A stretch of DNA of 64,000 nucleotides from Streptomyces sp. NBC_01216 (GTDB lineage Bacteria; Actinomycetota; Actinomycetes; Streptomycetales; Streptomycetaceae): assembly GCF_035994945.1 (NCBI RefSeq), contig NZ_CP108677.1, forward strand, positions 5,580,001 to 5,644,000. The letters run 5' to 3'. The notes under the pieces were generated by a model, which was not told the origin of the DNA, searched no databases, and was given only the letters and a program-made list of their open reading frames with translations. Below are positions 1-8,678 of this stretch, in pieces. Positions within the stretch are counted from its first letter, which is position 1; the number at the start of each line of letters is the position of its first letter. Made by a program: the position numbers and the translations under genes.

Positions 1-111
1 CCCCCCGATTCATCTTCGTGGCCCTGCGTGCGGGACAATGGGACCGAGCGTCGCGCACGCGCGACCCTCACCCCCGAGCCACCACCGAGCAACTGCAACG
101 AGGAGCAACTC

Positions 112-360
112 ATGGCGGGCACCGCCCACGGACACACCCCGGCCGCCTGGACGGGTGTCATCATCTCCTTCATCGGCTTCTGCATCGCGGGAGTCTTCAT
201 GGTGGCCGCCAACACGGCGGGCTTCTGGGCCGGAATCGGAGTCATCCTCGTCGGTGGCGCCGTGGGCCTCGCGATGAAGATGGCCGGCCTCGGCATGCCG
301 CGGGAATCCGAGGCCGTGGCCGCCGCGCGTGCCGCCGCGACCGCGCAGGCGCACTCCTGA
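112..360 (+). CDS. HGxxPAAW-type small membrane protein
   Basis: This is an 82-residue protein whose first ten residues carry the signature H-G-x-T-P-A-A-W (MAGTAHGHTPAAW), seen in small actinobacterial membrane proteins encoded beside the trp genes. Two hydrophobic segments (about residues 14-35 and 39-58) predict an integral membrane protein, followed by an Ala-rich, probably cytoplasmic tail. I chose the ATG at 112 because GAGGAG lies about 8 bases upstream and the signature begins there; an in-frame upstream extension (from 28) is Arg/Pro-rich and looks non-coding. The function is unknown. The position before DUF2752 and trpC suggests co-transcription with the trp genes. Confidence 0.75.
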   Translation: MAGTAHGHTPAAWTGVIISFIGFCIAGVFMVAANTAGFWAGIGVILVGGAVGLAMKMAGLGMPRESEAVAAARAAATAQAHS

Positions 361-443
361 TCCAGGGCACGTACGACCGACGCGCGGGCGCCGTCCGGCG
401 GGGCCGGGCTGCGCCCGCGCGCGGCAGGGGCGAGAATCACCGC

Positions 444-1016
444 GTGGACGCGAAGACGACTGCCCCCGCCGTGACCGACGACCCCGCCGTGCTCTCCGGC
501 GCCGTGCCGTCCGTCGCCGCGCCCGCCGGAGACCCCGGCCCTCCGGAACACCTCGCCCGGCACCCCGCCCGCGGAACCTGGGGGCCCGGCGCCCACCCGG
601 CGGCCCCGCCCGCCCCCCGCGGGCTCGCCCGCCGCCTCACCCCGCCCGTCGGAGCCCTGGCCGGCGTCACCGCCGCCTTCGCGTACGTCGCGACCGTCGA
701 CCCCAACGAGCCCGGCCACTACCCGGTCTGCCCCCTCCTGCGCTTCACCGGGATCTACTGCCCCGGCTGCGGCGGGCTGCGCAGCGCCCACGCCTTCGTG
801 CACGGCGATCTCGGCACCGCCTTCGGCGCCAACGCCCTCGCCGTCGTCGGCTACGGCCTCTTCGCCGTCGTCATGGCCCTCTGGCTGATTCGCGCCGTCC
901 GCGGCGCGCCCATGCGGCTCGCGATCCCTCCGCTCGGCTGGTGGGGCGTGGGGGCCGTCCTGGCCCTCTTCACCCTTGTGCGGAACCTGCCCTTCGGCTC
1001 CGGACTGGCCCCGTGA
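444..1016 (+). CDS. DUF2752 family membrane protein
   Basis: This is a 190-residue protein starting at GTG 444. It has a Pro/Ala-rich disordered N-terminus (about 1-65), then a hydrophobic helix, the DUF2752 hallmark C-P-x-C-G-x-x-R near residue 105 (in [12 protein letters not shown]), and two more membrane helices. The GC-rich N-terminal region makes the start uncertain. DUF2752 proteins are uncharacterised membrane proteins; the Cys pair could bind metal or a redox partner, but that is only inference. It sits about 118 bases upstream of trpC. Confidence 0.75.
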   Translation: MDAKTTAPAVTDDPAVLSGAVPSVAAPAGDPGPPEHLARHPARGTWGPGAHPAAPPAPRGLARRLTPPVGALAGVTAAFAYVATVDPNEPGHYPVCPLLRFTGIYCPGCGGLRSAHAFVHGDLGTAFGANALAVVGYGLFAVVMALWLIRAVRGAPMRLAIPPLGWWGVGAVLALFTLVRNLPFGSGLAP

Positions 1017-1134
1017 AGTCCCAGCAGATGGGACGTACCTCGCCTGGATGCGGGTGCCGCGCCGTCCTGCGGATACCATCGGTATGGCTGAACCTGGATC
1101 ATCACCATCACCCTCCCGGAAGGGGGCCTCTCGC

Positions 1135-1944
1135 GTGAGTGTGCTCGACGAGATCATCGAAGGCGTCCGCGCCGACCTCGCAGAGCGGCAGGCGCGGGTC
1201 TCCCTCGACGAGCTCAAGGAGCGCGCCGCCAAGGCGCCGCAGGCCAAGGACGGCGTCGCCGCACTGCGCGGGGACAGCGTCAAGGTGATCTGCGAGGTCA
1301 AGCGCTCCAGCCCGTCCAAGGGCGCGCTCGCCGCGATCGCCGACCCGGCCGCGCTGGCGGCCGACTACGAGGCGGGCGGCGCCGCCGTCATCTCCGTGCT
1401 GACCGAGGAGCGCCGCTTCGGCGGTTCGCTCGCGGACCTGGAGGCCGTCCGTGCCCGGGTCGACATCCCGGTCCTGCGGAAGGACTTCATCGTCACCGCC
1501 TACCAGCTGTGGGAGGCACGGGCCTACGGCGCCGACCTCGCGCTCCTGATCGTCGCCGCGCTGGAGCAGGAGGCCCTGGTCTCGCTGATCGAGCGTGCCG
1601 AGTCCATCGGTCTGACGCCGCTGGTCGAGGTCCACGACGAGGAGGAGACCGAGCGCGCCGTCGAGGCCGGAGCCCGTGTCATCGGCGTGAACGCGCGGAA
1701 CCTCAAGACCCTCAAGGTCGACCGCTCCACCTTCGACCGGGTCGCCCCGGAGGTCCCCGCGGGCATCGTCAAGGTCGCCGAGTCCGGCGTCCGCGGGCCG
1801 CACGACCTGATCGCGTACGCCAACGCGGGCGCCGACGCGGTCCTGGTCGGCGAGTCCCTCGTGACCGGCCGCGACCCGAAGGCCGCCGTCGCCGACCTCG
1901 TCGCCGCCGGCGCCCACCCCGCGCTCCGCCACGGCCGGAGCTGA
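1135..1944 (+). CDS. trpC: Indole-3-glycerol phosphate synthase
   Basis: TrpC converts carboxyphenylaminodeoxyribulose phosphate to indole-3-glycerol phosphate in the cytoplasm. The 269-residue (beta/alpha)8 protein has the phosphate/catalytic motif E54-x-K56-R-S-S-P-S-x-G, the Lys of the LRKDFI strand, the VEVHDEEE segment, the GVNARNLKT strand and the AESGV phosphate-binding loop, with [11 protein letters not shown] near the end: a complete family set. Start GTG 1135 gives the familiar N-terminus [10 protein letters not shown]; an in-frame ATG at 1084 would add 17 Ser/Pro-rich residues and is less likely. The gene is followed 7 bases later by trpM. No Trp-rich leader peptide was found upstream. 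Confidence 0.95.
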   Translation: MSVLDEIIEGVRADLAERQARVSLDELKERAAKAPQAKDGVAALRGDSVKVICEVKRSSPSKGALAAIADPAALAADYEAGGAAVISVLTEERRFGGSLADLEAVRARVDIPVLRKDFIVTAYQLWEARAYGADLALLIVAALEQEALVSLIERAESIGLTPLVEVHDEEETERAVEAGARVIGVNARNLKTLKVDRSTFDRVAPEVPAGIVKVAESGVRGPHDLIAYANAGADAVLVGESLVTGRDPKAAVADLVAAGAHPALRHGRS

Positions 1945-1951
1945 CCCCGCC

Positions 1952-2242
1952 ATGACCGCGCGCCACGCCACGCCGGCCGCCCCGGGCACCGCCCGGGGCG
2001 TCCACGGCGTGCGCGCGGCCACGACGGCACCAGCCGTCCCCGGACGCAGCGGCCGGCTCCGCACCGCCGCCGCTCCCGTCCCGGCCCACGCCCCGCTCGC
2101 CCGGGGCTGCCGCCCGCGCGGCTGCCGGGCACCGGCCCGCCGGGTCCACGGCCGCCGGGTGCGGTACGTGATCGGCGACGAGCCCGGCCAGGTCAACGGC
2201 ATGCGATGGCGCCCGCGCCCCGCGCGCACCCGTCTCCGCTAG
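1952..2242 (+). CDS. trpM: TrpM-type tryptophan biosynthesis modulator
   Basis: This small basic protein (96 residues from ATG 1952) lies between trpC and trpB, where streptomycetes carry trpM (formerly trpX). The second half, with [19 protein letters not shown] followed by [18 protein letters not shown], is the part I recognise; the first ~45 residues are Ala/Pro/Arg-rich and look unconserved. S. coelicolor TrpM is about 63 residues and was reported to modulate tryptophan biosynthesis and development, so this start may be too far upstream or the protein carries an extension. There are two Cys in the conserved block (C-R-P-R-G-C) and many Arg. It is 7 bases downstream of trpC, so co-translation is likely. 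Confidence 0.7.
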   Translation: MTARHATPAAPGTARGVHGVRAATTAPAVPGRSGRLRTAAAPVPAHAPLARGCRPRGCRAPARRVHGRRVRYVIGDEPGQVNGMRWRPRPARTRLR

Positions 2243-2464
2243 CGACGCCGCCCCCGGCACCGCACGGCCGCACGCCGTGCGGGTCCGGTCACCCGGCGCA
2301 GCCCCGCCCGTCACGGGCCCGGCCCCTCGCGCCCCGACGCGCCCGTACGTTCCCGTACGGCCCGCCGCCGGCGCACCCGGCCGGACCTCCCGTCGGCGTA
2401 CCCGGGCGTCATCGGAGGAGATCGCGGGTCCGCGCGCACACCGTGACCACCGCCAGTACATGAC

Positions 2465-2481
2465 CGGGGCACTTTGCCCCG
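2465..2481 (+). promoter_or_regulatory. Hairpin directly upstream of the trpB ribosome-binding site
   Basis: CGGGGCA, three loop bases, then TGCCCCG form a perfect 7-bp stem ending two bases before the trpB Shine-Dalgarno GAGGAG (2483-2488). The 253-base trpM-trpB gap is otherwise without an obvious gene. The hairpin may protect a processed 5' end or tune trpB translation; no U-tract follows, so it is not an intrinsic terminator. Confidence 0.4.
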
Positions 2482-2495
2482 CGAGGAGCAGCCGC

Positions 2496-3734
2496 ATGAC
2501 CAGCGAGTTCTTCCTTCCCGACCCCGAGGGGCAGGTCCCCTCCGCCGAGGGCTACTTCGGCGCCTACGGCGGCAAGTTCATCCCGGAGGCGCTCGTCGCC
2601 GCCGTGGACGAGGTCGCCGTCGAGTACGACAAGGCCAAGGCCGACCCGGAGTTCGCCCGCGAGCTCGGCGAGCTGATGGTCCACTACACAGGCCGTCCCA
2701 GCGCCCTCACCGAGGTGCCCCGGTTCGCCGAGCACGCCGGCGGGGCCCGGGTGTTCCTCAAGCGCGAGGACCTCAACCACACCGGCTCGCACAAGATCAA
2801 CAACGTGCTCGGTCAGGCCCTCCTCACCAAGCGGATGGGCAAGACCCGGGTCATCGCCGAGACCGGAGCCGGTCAGCACGGGGTCGCCACCGCGACCGCC
2901 TGCGCCCTCTTCGGTCTCGAATGCACCATCTACATGGGCGAGGTCGACACCCGGCGCCAGGCCCTGAACGTCGCCCGGATGCGCATGCTCGGTGCCGAGG
3001 TCATCCCCGTGACGTCCGGCAGCCGCACCCTCAAGGACGCCATCAACGAGGCGTTCCGCGACTGGGTCGCCAACGTCGACCGCACCCACTACCTCTTCGG
3101 GACCGTCGCAGGACCGCACCCCTTCCCCGCCATGGTCCGCGACTTCCACCGGGTCATCGGCGTCGAGGCCCGCCGCCAGATCCTGGAACGCGCGGGCCGC
3201 CTGCCCGACGCGGCCATCGCCTGCGTCGGCGGCGGATCGAACGCCATCGGTCTGTTCCACGCCTTCATCCCGGACTCCGGCGTCCGGCTGATCGGCTGCG
3301 AGCCGGCCGGCCACGGGCTCACGACCGGCGAGCACGCGGCCACCCTGACCGCGGGCGAGCCCGGCATCCTGCACGGTTCGCGCAGTTACGTCCTCCAGGA
3401 CGACGAGGGCCAGATCACCGAGCCCTACTCGATCTCGGCCGGCCTGGACTACCCCGGTATCGGCCCGGAGCACTCGTACCTCAAGGACATCGGCCGCGGT
3501 GAGTACCGCGCCGTCACCGACGACGAGGCGATGCAGGCCCTGCGCCTGCTCTCCCGCACCGAGGGAATCATCCCGGCCATCGAGTCGGCGCACGCGCTGG
3601 CCGGCGCACTGGAGGTCGGCAAGGAGCTCGGCAAGGACGGGCTGCTCCTCGTCAACCTGTCGGGGCGCGGTGACAAGGACATGGACACGGCCGCCCGCTA
3701 CTTCGGGCTCTACGACGGGGAGGACTCCCAGTGA
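2496..3734 (+). CDS. trpB: Tryptophan synthase beta chain
   Basis: TrpB condenses indole with serine to tryptophan using PLP. The 412-residue protein has the PLP lysine K100 in the classic H-T-G-S-H-K-I-N-N motif, the [17 protein letters not shown] active-site loop (here [14 protein letters not shown]), the [10 protein letters not shown] phosphate-binding loop and the LSGRGDKD C-terminal motif. The length is typical of actinobacterial TrpB1. Start ATG 2496 is fixed by GAGGAG 8 bases upstream; an open frame extends upstream without family similarity. The stop overlaps the trpA start by four bases (GTGA), consistent with alpha2beta2 synthase subunits being translationally coupled. Confidence 0.97.
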   Translation: MTSEFFLPDPEGQVPSAEGYFGAYGGKFIPEALVAAVDEVAVEYDKAKADPEFARELGELMVHYTGRPSALTEVPRFAEHAGGARVFLKREDLNHTGSHKINNVLGQALLTKRMGKTRVIAETGAGQHGVATATACALFGLECTIYMGEVDTRRQALNVARMRMLGAEVIPVTSGSRTLKDAINEAFRDWVANVDRTHYLFGTVAGPHPFPAMVRDFHRVIGVEARRQILERAGRLPDAAIACVGGGSNAIGLFHAFIPDSGVRLIGCEPAGHGLTTGEHAATLTAGEPGILHGSRSYVLQDDEGQITEPYSISAGLDYPGIGPEHSYLKDIGRGEYRAVTDDEAMQALRLLSRTEGIIPAIESAHALAGALEVGKELGKDGLLLVNLSGRGDKDMDTAARYFGLYDGEDSQ

Positions 3735-4555
3735 GCGGGAACATCCAGCTGCTGAGTGACACGCTGGCCGAGGCCAGGGCCGAGGACCGTGCCGCTCTCA
3801 TCGCCTACCTCCCGGCCGGTTTCCCGACCGTGGACGGCGGTATCGAGGCCGTCAAGGCCGCCTTCGACGGCGGCGCCGACGTCGTCGAGGTCGGTCTGCC
3901 GCACAGTGACCCGGTCCTCGACGGCCCGGTCATCCAGACCGCCGACGACATCGCCCTGCGCGGTGGCGTCCGGATCGCCGACGTGATGCGCACGGTCCGC
4001 GAGGCGCACGCCGCCACCGGGAAGCCGGTCCTGGTGATGACCTACTGGAACCCGATCGACCGCTACGGCATCGCGCGTTTCACCGAGGAGCTGGCCGCGG
4101 CCGGCGGTGCCGGCTGCATCCTGCCCGACCTGCCGGTCCAGGAGTCCGCGACCTGGCGGGAACACGCCGACAAGCACGGTCTCGCCACCGTCTTCGTCGT
4201 CGCGCCGAGCAGCAAGGACGAACGTCTCGCCGCCATCACCGCGGTCGGCTCGGGCTTCGTCTACGCCGCCTCGCTGATGGGCGTCACCGGCACCCGCGAG
4301 TCGGTCGGCAGGGAGGCCGCCGATCTCGTCCGCCGAACCCGGGCCACCGCGGACCACCGGGACCTCCCGGTCTGCGTCGGTCTCGGGGTCTCCGACGCCG
4401 CCCAGGCGCGTGAGGTCGCCGGCTTCGCCGACGGCGTCATCGTCGGCTCCGCGTTCGTCAAGCGGATGCTCGACGCCCCGGACGAGGCGTCCGGACTCGC
4501 CGCCGTAAGGGAACTGGCGGCCGAACTCGCCGTAGGCGTGCGCCGGGCTTCGTAG
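3731..4555 (+). CDS. trpA: Tryptophan synthase alpha chain
   Basis: TrpA cleaves indole-3-glycerol phosphate to indole and channels it to TrpB. The 274-residue protein has the catalytic Glu in [11 protein letters not shown], the catalytic Asp in the following S-D-P-x-x-D-G-P motif, the MTYWNP strand, a family-typical LPDLP loop and the phosphate-binding [10 protein letters not shown] and ADGVIVGSA segments. Translation starts with GTG 3731 inside the end of trpB. It is the last trp gene in this operon: a strong hairpin follows at 4576-4605. Confidence 0.97.
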   Translation: MSGNIQLLSDTLAEARAEDRAALIAYLPAGFPTVDGGIEAVKAAFDGGADVVEVGLPHSDPVLDGPVIQTADDIALRGGVRIADVMRTVREAHAATGKPVLVMTYWNPIDRYGIARFTEELAAAGGAGCILPDLPVQESATWREHADKHGLATVFVVAPSSKDERLAAITAVGSGFVYAASLMGVTGTRESVGREAADLVRRTRATADHRDLPVCVGLGVSDAAQAREVAGFADGVIVGSAFVKRMLDAPDEASGLAAVRELAAELAVGVRRAS

Positions 4556-4575
4556 CCCGTATGGGTGGATCTGGG

Positions 4576-4605
4576 ACCGGGGAGGCGCGGAAGTGCCTCC
4601 CCGGT
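4576..4605 (+). terminator. Hairpin after trpA
   Basis: ACCGGGGAGGC and GCCTCCCCGGT form a perfect 11-bp stem around an 8-base loop, 20 bases after the trpA stop. There is only a short weak U-run (ttcgtt) after it, as usual in streptomycetes. It separates trpA from the thioredoxin-like gene, whose RBS region lies just downstream, so some readthrough is possible. Confidence 0.65.
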
Positions 4606-4619
4606 TCGTTGCCCGGGGC

Positions 4620-5447
4620 GTGAGCGAGAAGAACCGTGACGGTAACCGAAGCGCGCGGGAGCGCCTCCAGCAGCAGCGCGAGCGTGACCGGGCGCGTGAG
4701 AAACAGCGACGCGTCCTGATCGTGTCGGCCGCGGTCGTCGGTGTCCTCGGCCTGGCCGCGGTCGTCGGGGTGATCGCGGCCAACAACGGGGACAAGGGCA
4801 GCGGCTCCGACAAGGCCGGCCCGGTCGTCGCCCCGACCGGCGCCACCGGGGACGACCAGCCGGCCATCCCGACGGGTCGGGCGGACGCCCCGTCCACGCT
4901 CACGGTCTGGGAGGACTTCCGCTGCCCGGCCTGCGCCTCCTTCGAGAACGCCTTCCGGGACACCATCCACGAGCTGGAGGCGGAGGGAGCGCTCAGGACC
5001 GACTACCACCTGGCCACCCTCATCGACGGCAACCTGGGCGGCAGCGGCTCCCTGCGCGCGGCGAACGCGGCGGCATGCGCGCAGGACGCGGGGAAGTTCA
5101 CGCCGTACCACGACGTGCTCTACGTCAACCAGCCCGAAGAGACCGACGACGCCTTCGCGGACGACGCCAAGCTGCTGGAGCTCGCGGGCAAGGTGCCGGG
5201 GCTCGACACGCCGGCCTTCCGCAGCTGTGTCGAGGGCGGCACCCACGACAGCTGGGTGGGGAAGTCGCAGGAGGCGTTCCGGGCCGGCGACTTCAGCGGC
5301 ACCCCCTCGGTCCTGCTCAACGGGGAATCGGTCTTCCCGGCCAAGGGCGGCGAGCAGATCTCCCCGGACAACCTCAGGAAGTGGGTCGCCGAGGCCAACA
5401 AGGGCAAGAAGCCCGGCACCGCATCCTCGGCTCCGACCGGCGGCTGA
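4620..5447 (+). CDS. Membrane-anchored DsbA-family thioredoxin-like protein
   Basis: This is a 275-residue protein with a highly charged N-terminus (Arg/Glu/Gln-rich, residues 1-31), one membrane anchor (about 32-55), a Gly/Ser/Pro linker and an extracytoplasmic DsbA-like thioredoxin domain. The active site is C102-P-A-C105 within FRCPACASFENAF, and the typical GTPS cis-Pro segment lies near residue 228. It probably oxidises or isomerises disulfides in exported proteins; the partner is unknown. Start GTG 4620 gives the MSEKNRDGN N-terminus; an upstream GTG at 4593 lies in the trpA terminator stem. It precedes lgt, so this segment concerns envelope and exported-protein maturation. Confidence 0.85.
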   Translation: MSEKNRDGNRSARERLQQQRERDRAREKQRRVLIVSAAVVGVLGLAAVVGVIAANNGDKGSGSDKAGPVVAPTGATGDDQPAIPTGRADAPSTLTVWEDFRCPACASFENAFRDTIHELEAEGALRTDYHLATLIDGNLGGSGSLRAANAAACAQDAGKFTPYHDVLYVNQPEETDDAFADDAKLLELAGKVPGLDTPAFRSCVEGGTHDSWVGKSQEAFRAGDFSGTPSVLLNGESVFPAKGGEQISPDNLRKWVAEANKGKKPGTASSAPTGG

Positions 5448-5491
5448 GGGCCCGTCGGCGGCCCGCCCCCACGACGTTAGTTACCCAGAAG

Positions 5492-5526
5492 TTGCCGGGT
5501 GGGCTGCCGTCCCGCCCGCCCGGCAA
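5492..5526 (+). promoter_or_regulatory. Inverted repeat upstream of lgt
   Basis: TTGCCGGG and CCCGGCAA are perfect arms that extend inward through a T-G pair to about 12 bp, 18 bases before the lgt ATG at 5545. It could be a weak terminator of the thioredoxin gene or a structured lgt leader; the sequence does not decide between these. Confidence 0.35.
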
Positions 5527-5544
5527 GGTAGCGTCGGACCTGCC

Positions 5545-6576
5545 ATGGACCTTGCCTACATTCCCAGCCCGTCGACCGGTGTGCTCCACCTCGGACCGCT
5601 CCCGCTGCGCGGCTACGCCTTCTGCATCATCATCGGTGTCTTCGTCGCCGTCTGGCTCGGCAACAGGCGCTGGATCGCCCGGGGCGGCAAAGCCGGCACC
5701 GTGGCCGACATCGCCGTCTGGGCCGTGCCCTTCGGCCTCGTCGGCGGCCGGCTCTACCACGTGATCACCGACTACCAGCTCTACTTCAGCGAGGGCGAGG
5801 ACTGGGTCGACGCCTTCAAGATCTGGGAGGGCGGTCTCGGCATCTGGGGCGCCGTCGCACTCGGCGCGGTGGGCGCCTGGATCGGCTGCCGTCGGCGTGG
5901 GATCCCGCTCCCCGCGTACGCCGACGCCATCGCGCCCGGTATCGCTCTCGCCCAGGCCGTCGGCCGCTGGGGCAACTGGTTCAACCAGGAGCTCTACGGC
6001 AAGCCCACCACGCTGCCGTGGGGTCTGGAGATCAGCGCGAGCGGGAACCGCGAGGCCGGGATCTACCACCCGACCTTCCTGTACGAGTCGCTGTGGTGCA
6101 TCGGCGTCGCGCTTCTCGTGGTCTGGGCCGACCGCCGCTTCAGGCTGGGACACGGCCGGGCGTTCGCGCTGTACGTCGCCGCGTACTGCGCGGGTCGCGG
6201 GTGGATCGAGTACATGCGCGTCGACGAGGCGCACCACGTCCTGGGTCTGCGACTGAACGTCTGGACCGCGATCGTCGTCTTCCTGCTGGCCGTGACCTAC
6301 ATCGTGGTCTCGTCGCGGGTCCGCCCGGGGCGTGAGGAGGTCGTGGAACCGGACCGGCCCGGCTCCGGTGGCGAGGACAGGAAGGCCGACGCCAGGAGCG
6401 ACGGCGAGAAGACCGACGGCGCGGCGGACGAGGACGCGGCGGACGAGGACGGGCCGAAGGACGGGACCGGGGAGGCGGACCGGAGGTCCGGGAAGGCGGC
6501 CGGCACCGCCGCCACCGCGGACGGTCCCGAAGGGGAGACCGCCGGGAACGGCACGGAGGCGGCCGGCAAGAGCTGA
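5545..6576 (+). CDS. lgt: Prolipoprotein diacylglyceryl transferase
   Basis: Lgt is the membrane enzyme that moves a diacylglyceryl group from phosphatidylglycerol to the lipobox cysteine of prolipoproteins, the first step of lipoprotein maturation. The 343-residue protein has about seven hydrophobic segments up to residue 260 and the Lgt signature G-R-W-G-N-W-F-N-Q-E-L-Y-G, plus the GGLGIWGA and GARLYHV-like (GGRLYHVITDY) motifs. About 80 C-terminal residues (from ~263) form a strongly charged, Glu/Asp/Lys/Ala-rich tail beyond the enzyme core, a common but variable streptomycete extension. S. coelicolor has two lgt genes; this position corresponds to the trp-linked copy. Substrate lipoproteins in this window include the LivK-type binding protein. 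Confidence 0.95.
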   Translation: MDLAYIPSPSTGVLHLGPLPLRGYAFCIIIGVFVAVWLGNRRWIARGGKAGTVADIAVWAVPFGLVGGRLYHVITDYQLYFSEGEDWVDAFKIWEGGLGIWGAVALGAVGAWIGCRRRGIPLPAYADAIAPGIALAQAVGRWGNWFNQELYGKPTTLPWGLEISASGNREAGIYHPTFLYESLWCIGVALLVVWADRRFRLGHGRAFALYVAAYCAGRGWIEYMRVDEAHHVLGLRLNVWTAIVVFLLAVTYIVVSSRVRPGREEVVEPDRPGSGGEDRKADARSDGEKTDGAADEDAADEDGPKDGTGEADRRSGKAAGTAATADGPEGETAGNGTEAAGKS

Positions 6577-6602
6577 CCGCCCACCGAGGACGGAGAGCGG
6601 CC

Positions 6603-6641
6603 GGGGCCGCCCCGGCGACCGAGAGGTCCGGGGGCGGCCCC
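6603..6641. terminator. Hairpin between convergent lgt and CoA-lyase genes
   Basis: GGGGCCGCC (6603-6611) pairs with GGCGGCCCC (6633-6641); an alternative smaller stem (GCCGGGG/CCCCGGC) lies inside. The location in the 102-base gap between convergent genes suggests bidirectional termination, but competing pairings make this call modest. Confidence 0.4.
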
Positions 6642-6678
6642 CTGCGTCGGAGGCCCCGGGGGAGCCCGCCCGTCCCGG

Positions 6679-7473
6679 TCAGGCACGGTTCGCCAGGGTC
6701 AGCACCCGGCGGGCCCCCTCCACCACCGCCGCGTCCACGAAGCGTCCGTCCGGCAGGGCCAGGGCTCCCTCCTCCGTCTGCGCCGCCTTGACGACCTCCT
6801 CGGCGGCGGCGATCTCGTCGGGCGTCGGCAGGTACGCCTGCTCGATGACCGGGAGCTGGCGCGGATGGATCGCGGCACGCCCCAGGAAGCCCAGCGCGCG
6901 TCCCCGGGCACAGCTGGCCGCCAGGGTGTCCAGGTCCCTGATGTCGGGGTGGACCGACTGCGCCGGGGGCGGCAGGGCCGCCGCGCGGGCGGCGACCACG
7001 ACACGCCCGCGGGCCCAGTCCAGTCCCCGGTCGTCCCGCACCCCCAGGTCCGTGCGGAGATCAGCCTCGCCCAGCGCCACACCGTGCACGGACGGGTGCG
7101 CGGAGGCGATGGCGTAGGCGTGTTCCACGGCCAGGGCGCTCTCCAGGAGCGGGTACAGCGGGATGCCGGGGAACGCCTCGGCGATCCGGTGGACGTCACC
7201 GGAGTGGGTCACCTTCGGGAGACGGAAGCCGCGCAGGCCGGGCAGGGGGGCGAGCGGCGGGATGTCGCGCGCCGCGTGGACACGGACGTGGACCGGGACG
7301 GGGTGCGGATCGGCGAGGAGATCCACGGTGGCCGCCAGGGCGTACGCCTTGCGGTCCGGCGCGACCGCGTCCTCCAGGTCGACGATCACCACGTCCGCCC
7401 CGGAGCCCAGCGCCTTGCGGACGACGGCGGGGCGGTCCCCGGGGGCGTACAGCCAGGTGAGGGGGAACGTCAT
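6679..7473 (-). CDS. HpcH/HpaI (CitE-like) CoA-ester lyase
   Basis: This is a 264-residue TIM-barrel protein of the citrate lyase beta / malyl-CoA lyase family, which cleaves or hydrolyses 3-hydroxyacyl-CoA esters with Mg2+. Visible motifs are YAPGDRPAVVRKAL at the N-terminus, VIVDLEDAVAPDRK with the metal/CoA-binding acidic pair, PLLESALAVEHA with the conserved Glu, ALGEADLRTDLG, and SVHPDIRD plus AAIHPRQL near the C-terminus. Start ATG 7473 overlaps the stop of the CoA-transferase gene by four bases, making this the last gene of a seven-gene coupled operon. The substrate is unknown; pairing with a CoA-transferase suggests activation and then cleavage of a small acid. Confidence 0.85.
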   Translation of the reverse strand: MTFPLTWLYAPGDRPAVVRKALGSGADVVIVDLEDAVAPDRKAYALAATVDLLADPHPVPVHVRVHAARDIPPLAPLPGLRGFRLPKVTHSGDVHRIAEAFPGIPLYPLLESALAVEHAYAIASAHPSVHGVALGEADLRTDLGVRDDRGLDWARGRVVVAARAAALPPPAQSVHPDIRDLDTLAASCARGRALGFLGRAAIHPRQLPVIEQAYLPTPDEIAAAEEVVKAAQTEEGALALPDGRFVDAAVVEGARRVLTLANRA

Positions 7474-8678
7474 ACGGCTCCTTCGCCGCGCAGCGCGGCG
7501 ATCTCGCCGGGGTCGAGCCCGAGCTCGGCGAGGACCTCCGCGGTGTCGGCGCCGTGCGGCCGTCCGGCCCAGCGGATCGCGCCGGGCGTGTCGGAGAGCC
7601 GGAAGAGGACGTTCTGCATGCGCAGCGGGCCCAGCTCCGGGTCCGCGACCTCGGTGATGGTGTCCAGGGCCAGGTACTGCGGGTCCTCCAGCACGTCCCG
7701 GACGTCGTAGACCGGCGCGATCGCCGCCTCCGCCTTGTCGAAGGCCGCCAGGGCGTCGTCGCGGGTGTGCCGGGCGATCCAGGAGCCGACGGCCTCGTCG
7801 AGGACGTCGGCGTGGGCGGCCCGGCTCGTCCCCTCGGCGAACCACGGTTCGTCGATCAGGTCGGGGCGGCCGACCAGCCGCATCACGCGTTCGGCGACGG
7901 ACTGGGCGGAGGTGGAGACGGCGACCCAGGCGCCGTCGGCGGTCCGGTAGGTGTTGCGGGGAGCGTTGTTGCGGCTGCGGTTGCCGGTCCGCGGCTGGAC
8001 GTAGCCGAGCTGGTCGTACCAGGTGGCGTGGGGGCCGATGACGGACAACATCGGTTCGATGATCGCCATGTCGACGACCTGGCCGCGGCCGCTGGCGGTC
8101 CGGGCGGTCAGCGCCGTCATCACCGCGTACGCCGTGGCCAGGGCGGCGACGGAGTCCGCCAGACCGAACGGGGGAAGCGTGGGCGGGCCGTCCGGTTCGC
8201 CGGTGAGTGCGGCGAAACCGCTCATCGCCTCGGCGAGGGTGCCGAAGCCCGGCCGGCGCGCGTACGGGCCGAACTGGCCGAAGCCGGTGACCCGGGCCAG
8301 GACCAGACGCGGGTTGGCGCCGGAGAGCTCCTCCCAGCCCAGGCCCCAGCGTTCCAGGGTGCCGGGCCGGAAGTTCTCCACGATCACGTCGGCGTCGGCG
8401 GCAAGACGCAGCAGCGTGGCACGGCCTCCGTCGGTGGAGAGGTCGAGGGTGATCGTCCGCTTGTTGCGGCCCAGCACCTTCCACCAGAGGCCGACCCCGT
8501 CCTTGGCGGGGCCGTGGCCGCGGGACGGGTCGGGTCTGCGCGGGTGCTCGACCTTGACCACGTCGGCGCCGAAGTCGCCGAGCATCATCGCCGCCAGCGG
8601 CCCGGCGAACAGCGTGGCGAGATCGAGGACGCGCAGGCCCCGCAGGGGAGCGGCGGTCTCGGTTCCGGAGCGGGTCAT
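7470..8678 (-). CDS. Class III (CaiB/BaiF) CoA-transferase
   Basis: This 402-residue protein has the family N-terminus GLRVLDLATLFAGPLAAMMLGDFGADVVKVEHP, here with LATLFAGPLAAMMLGDFGAD at about residues 20-40, then GLWWKVLGRNKRTITLDL, DVIVENFRPGTLERWGLG and GFGQFGPYARRPGFG. The conserved Asp expected for the covalent-anhydride mechanism is probably that in FGLADSVAAL. Family III enzymes exchange CoA between acyl-CoA and a free acid. Both ends overlap neighbours by 4 bases (rbsK upstream, CoA-lyase downstream), so it is translated with them. The acid handled is not evident; context with ADP-ribosylglycohydrolases and ribokinase is unusual. Confidence 0.88.
   Translation of the reverse strand: MTRSGTETAAPLRGLRVLDLATLFAGPLAAMMLGDFGADVVKVEHPRRPDPSRGHGPAKDGVGLWWKVLGRNKRTITLDLSTDGGRATLLRLAADADVIVENFRPGTLERWGLGWEELSGANPRLVLARVTGFGQFGPYARRPGFGTLAEAMSGFAALTGEPDGPPTLPPFGLADSVAALATAYAVMTALTARTASGRGQVVDMAIIEPMLSVIGPHATWYDQLGYVQPRTGNRSRNNAPRNTYRTADGAWVAVSTSAQSVAERVMRLVGRPDLIDEPWFAEGTSRAAHADVLDEAVGSWIARHTRDDALAAFDKAEAAIAPVYDVRDVLEDPQYLALDTITEVADPELGPLRMQNVLFRLSDTPGAIRWAGRPHGADTAEVLAELGLDPGEIAALRGEGAV

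Noticed and set aside
1074..1079. TACCAT as a -10 for a trpC promoter
   Set aside because: No acceptable -35 at 16-19 bases upstream; not enough to call.
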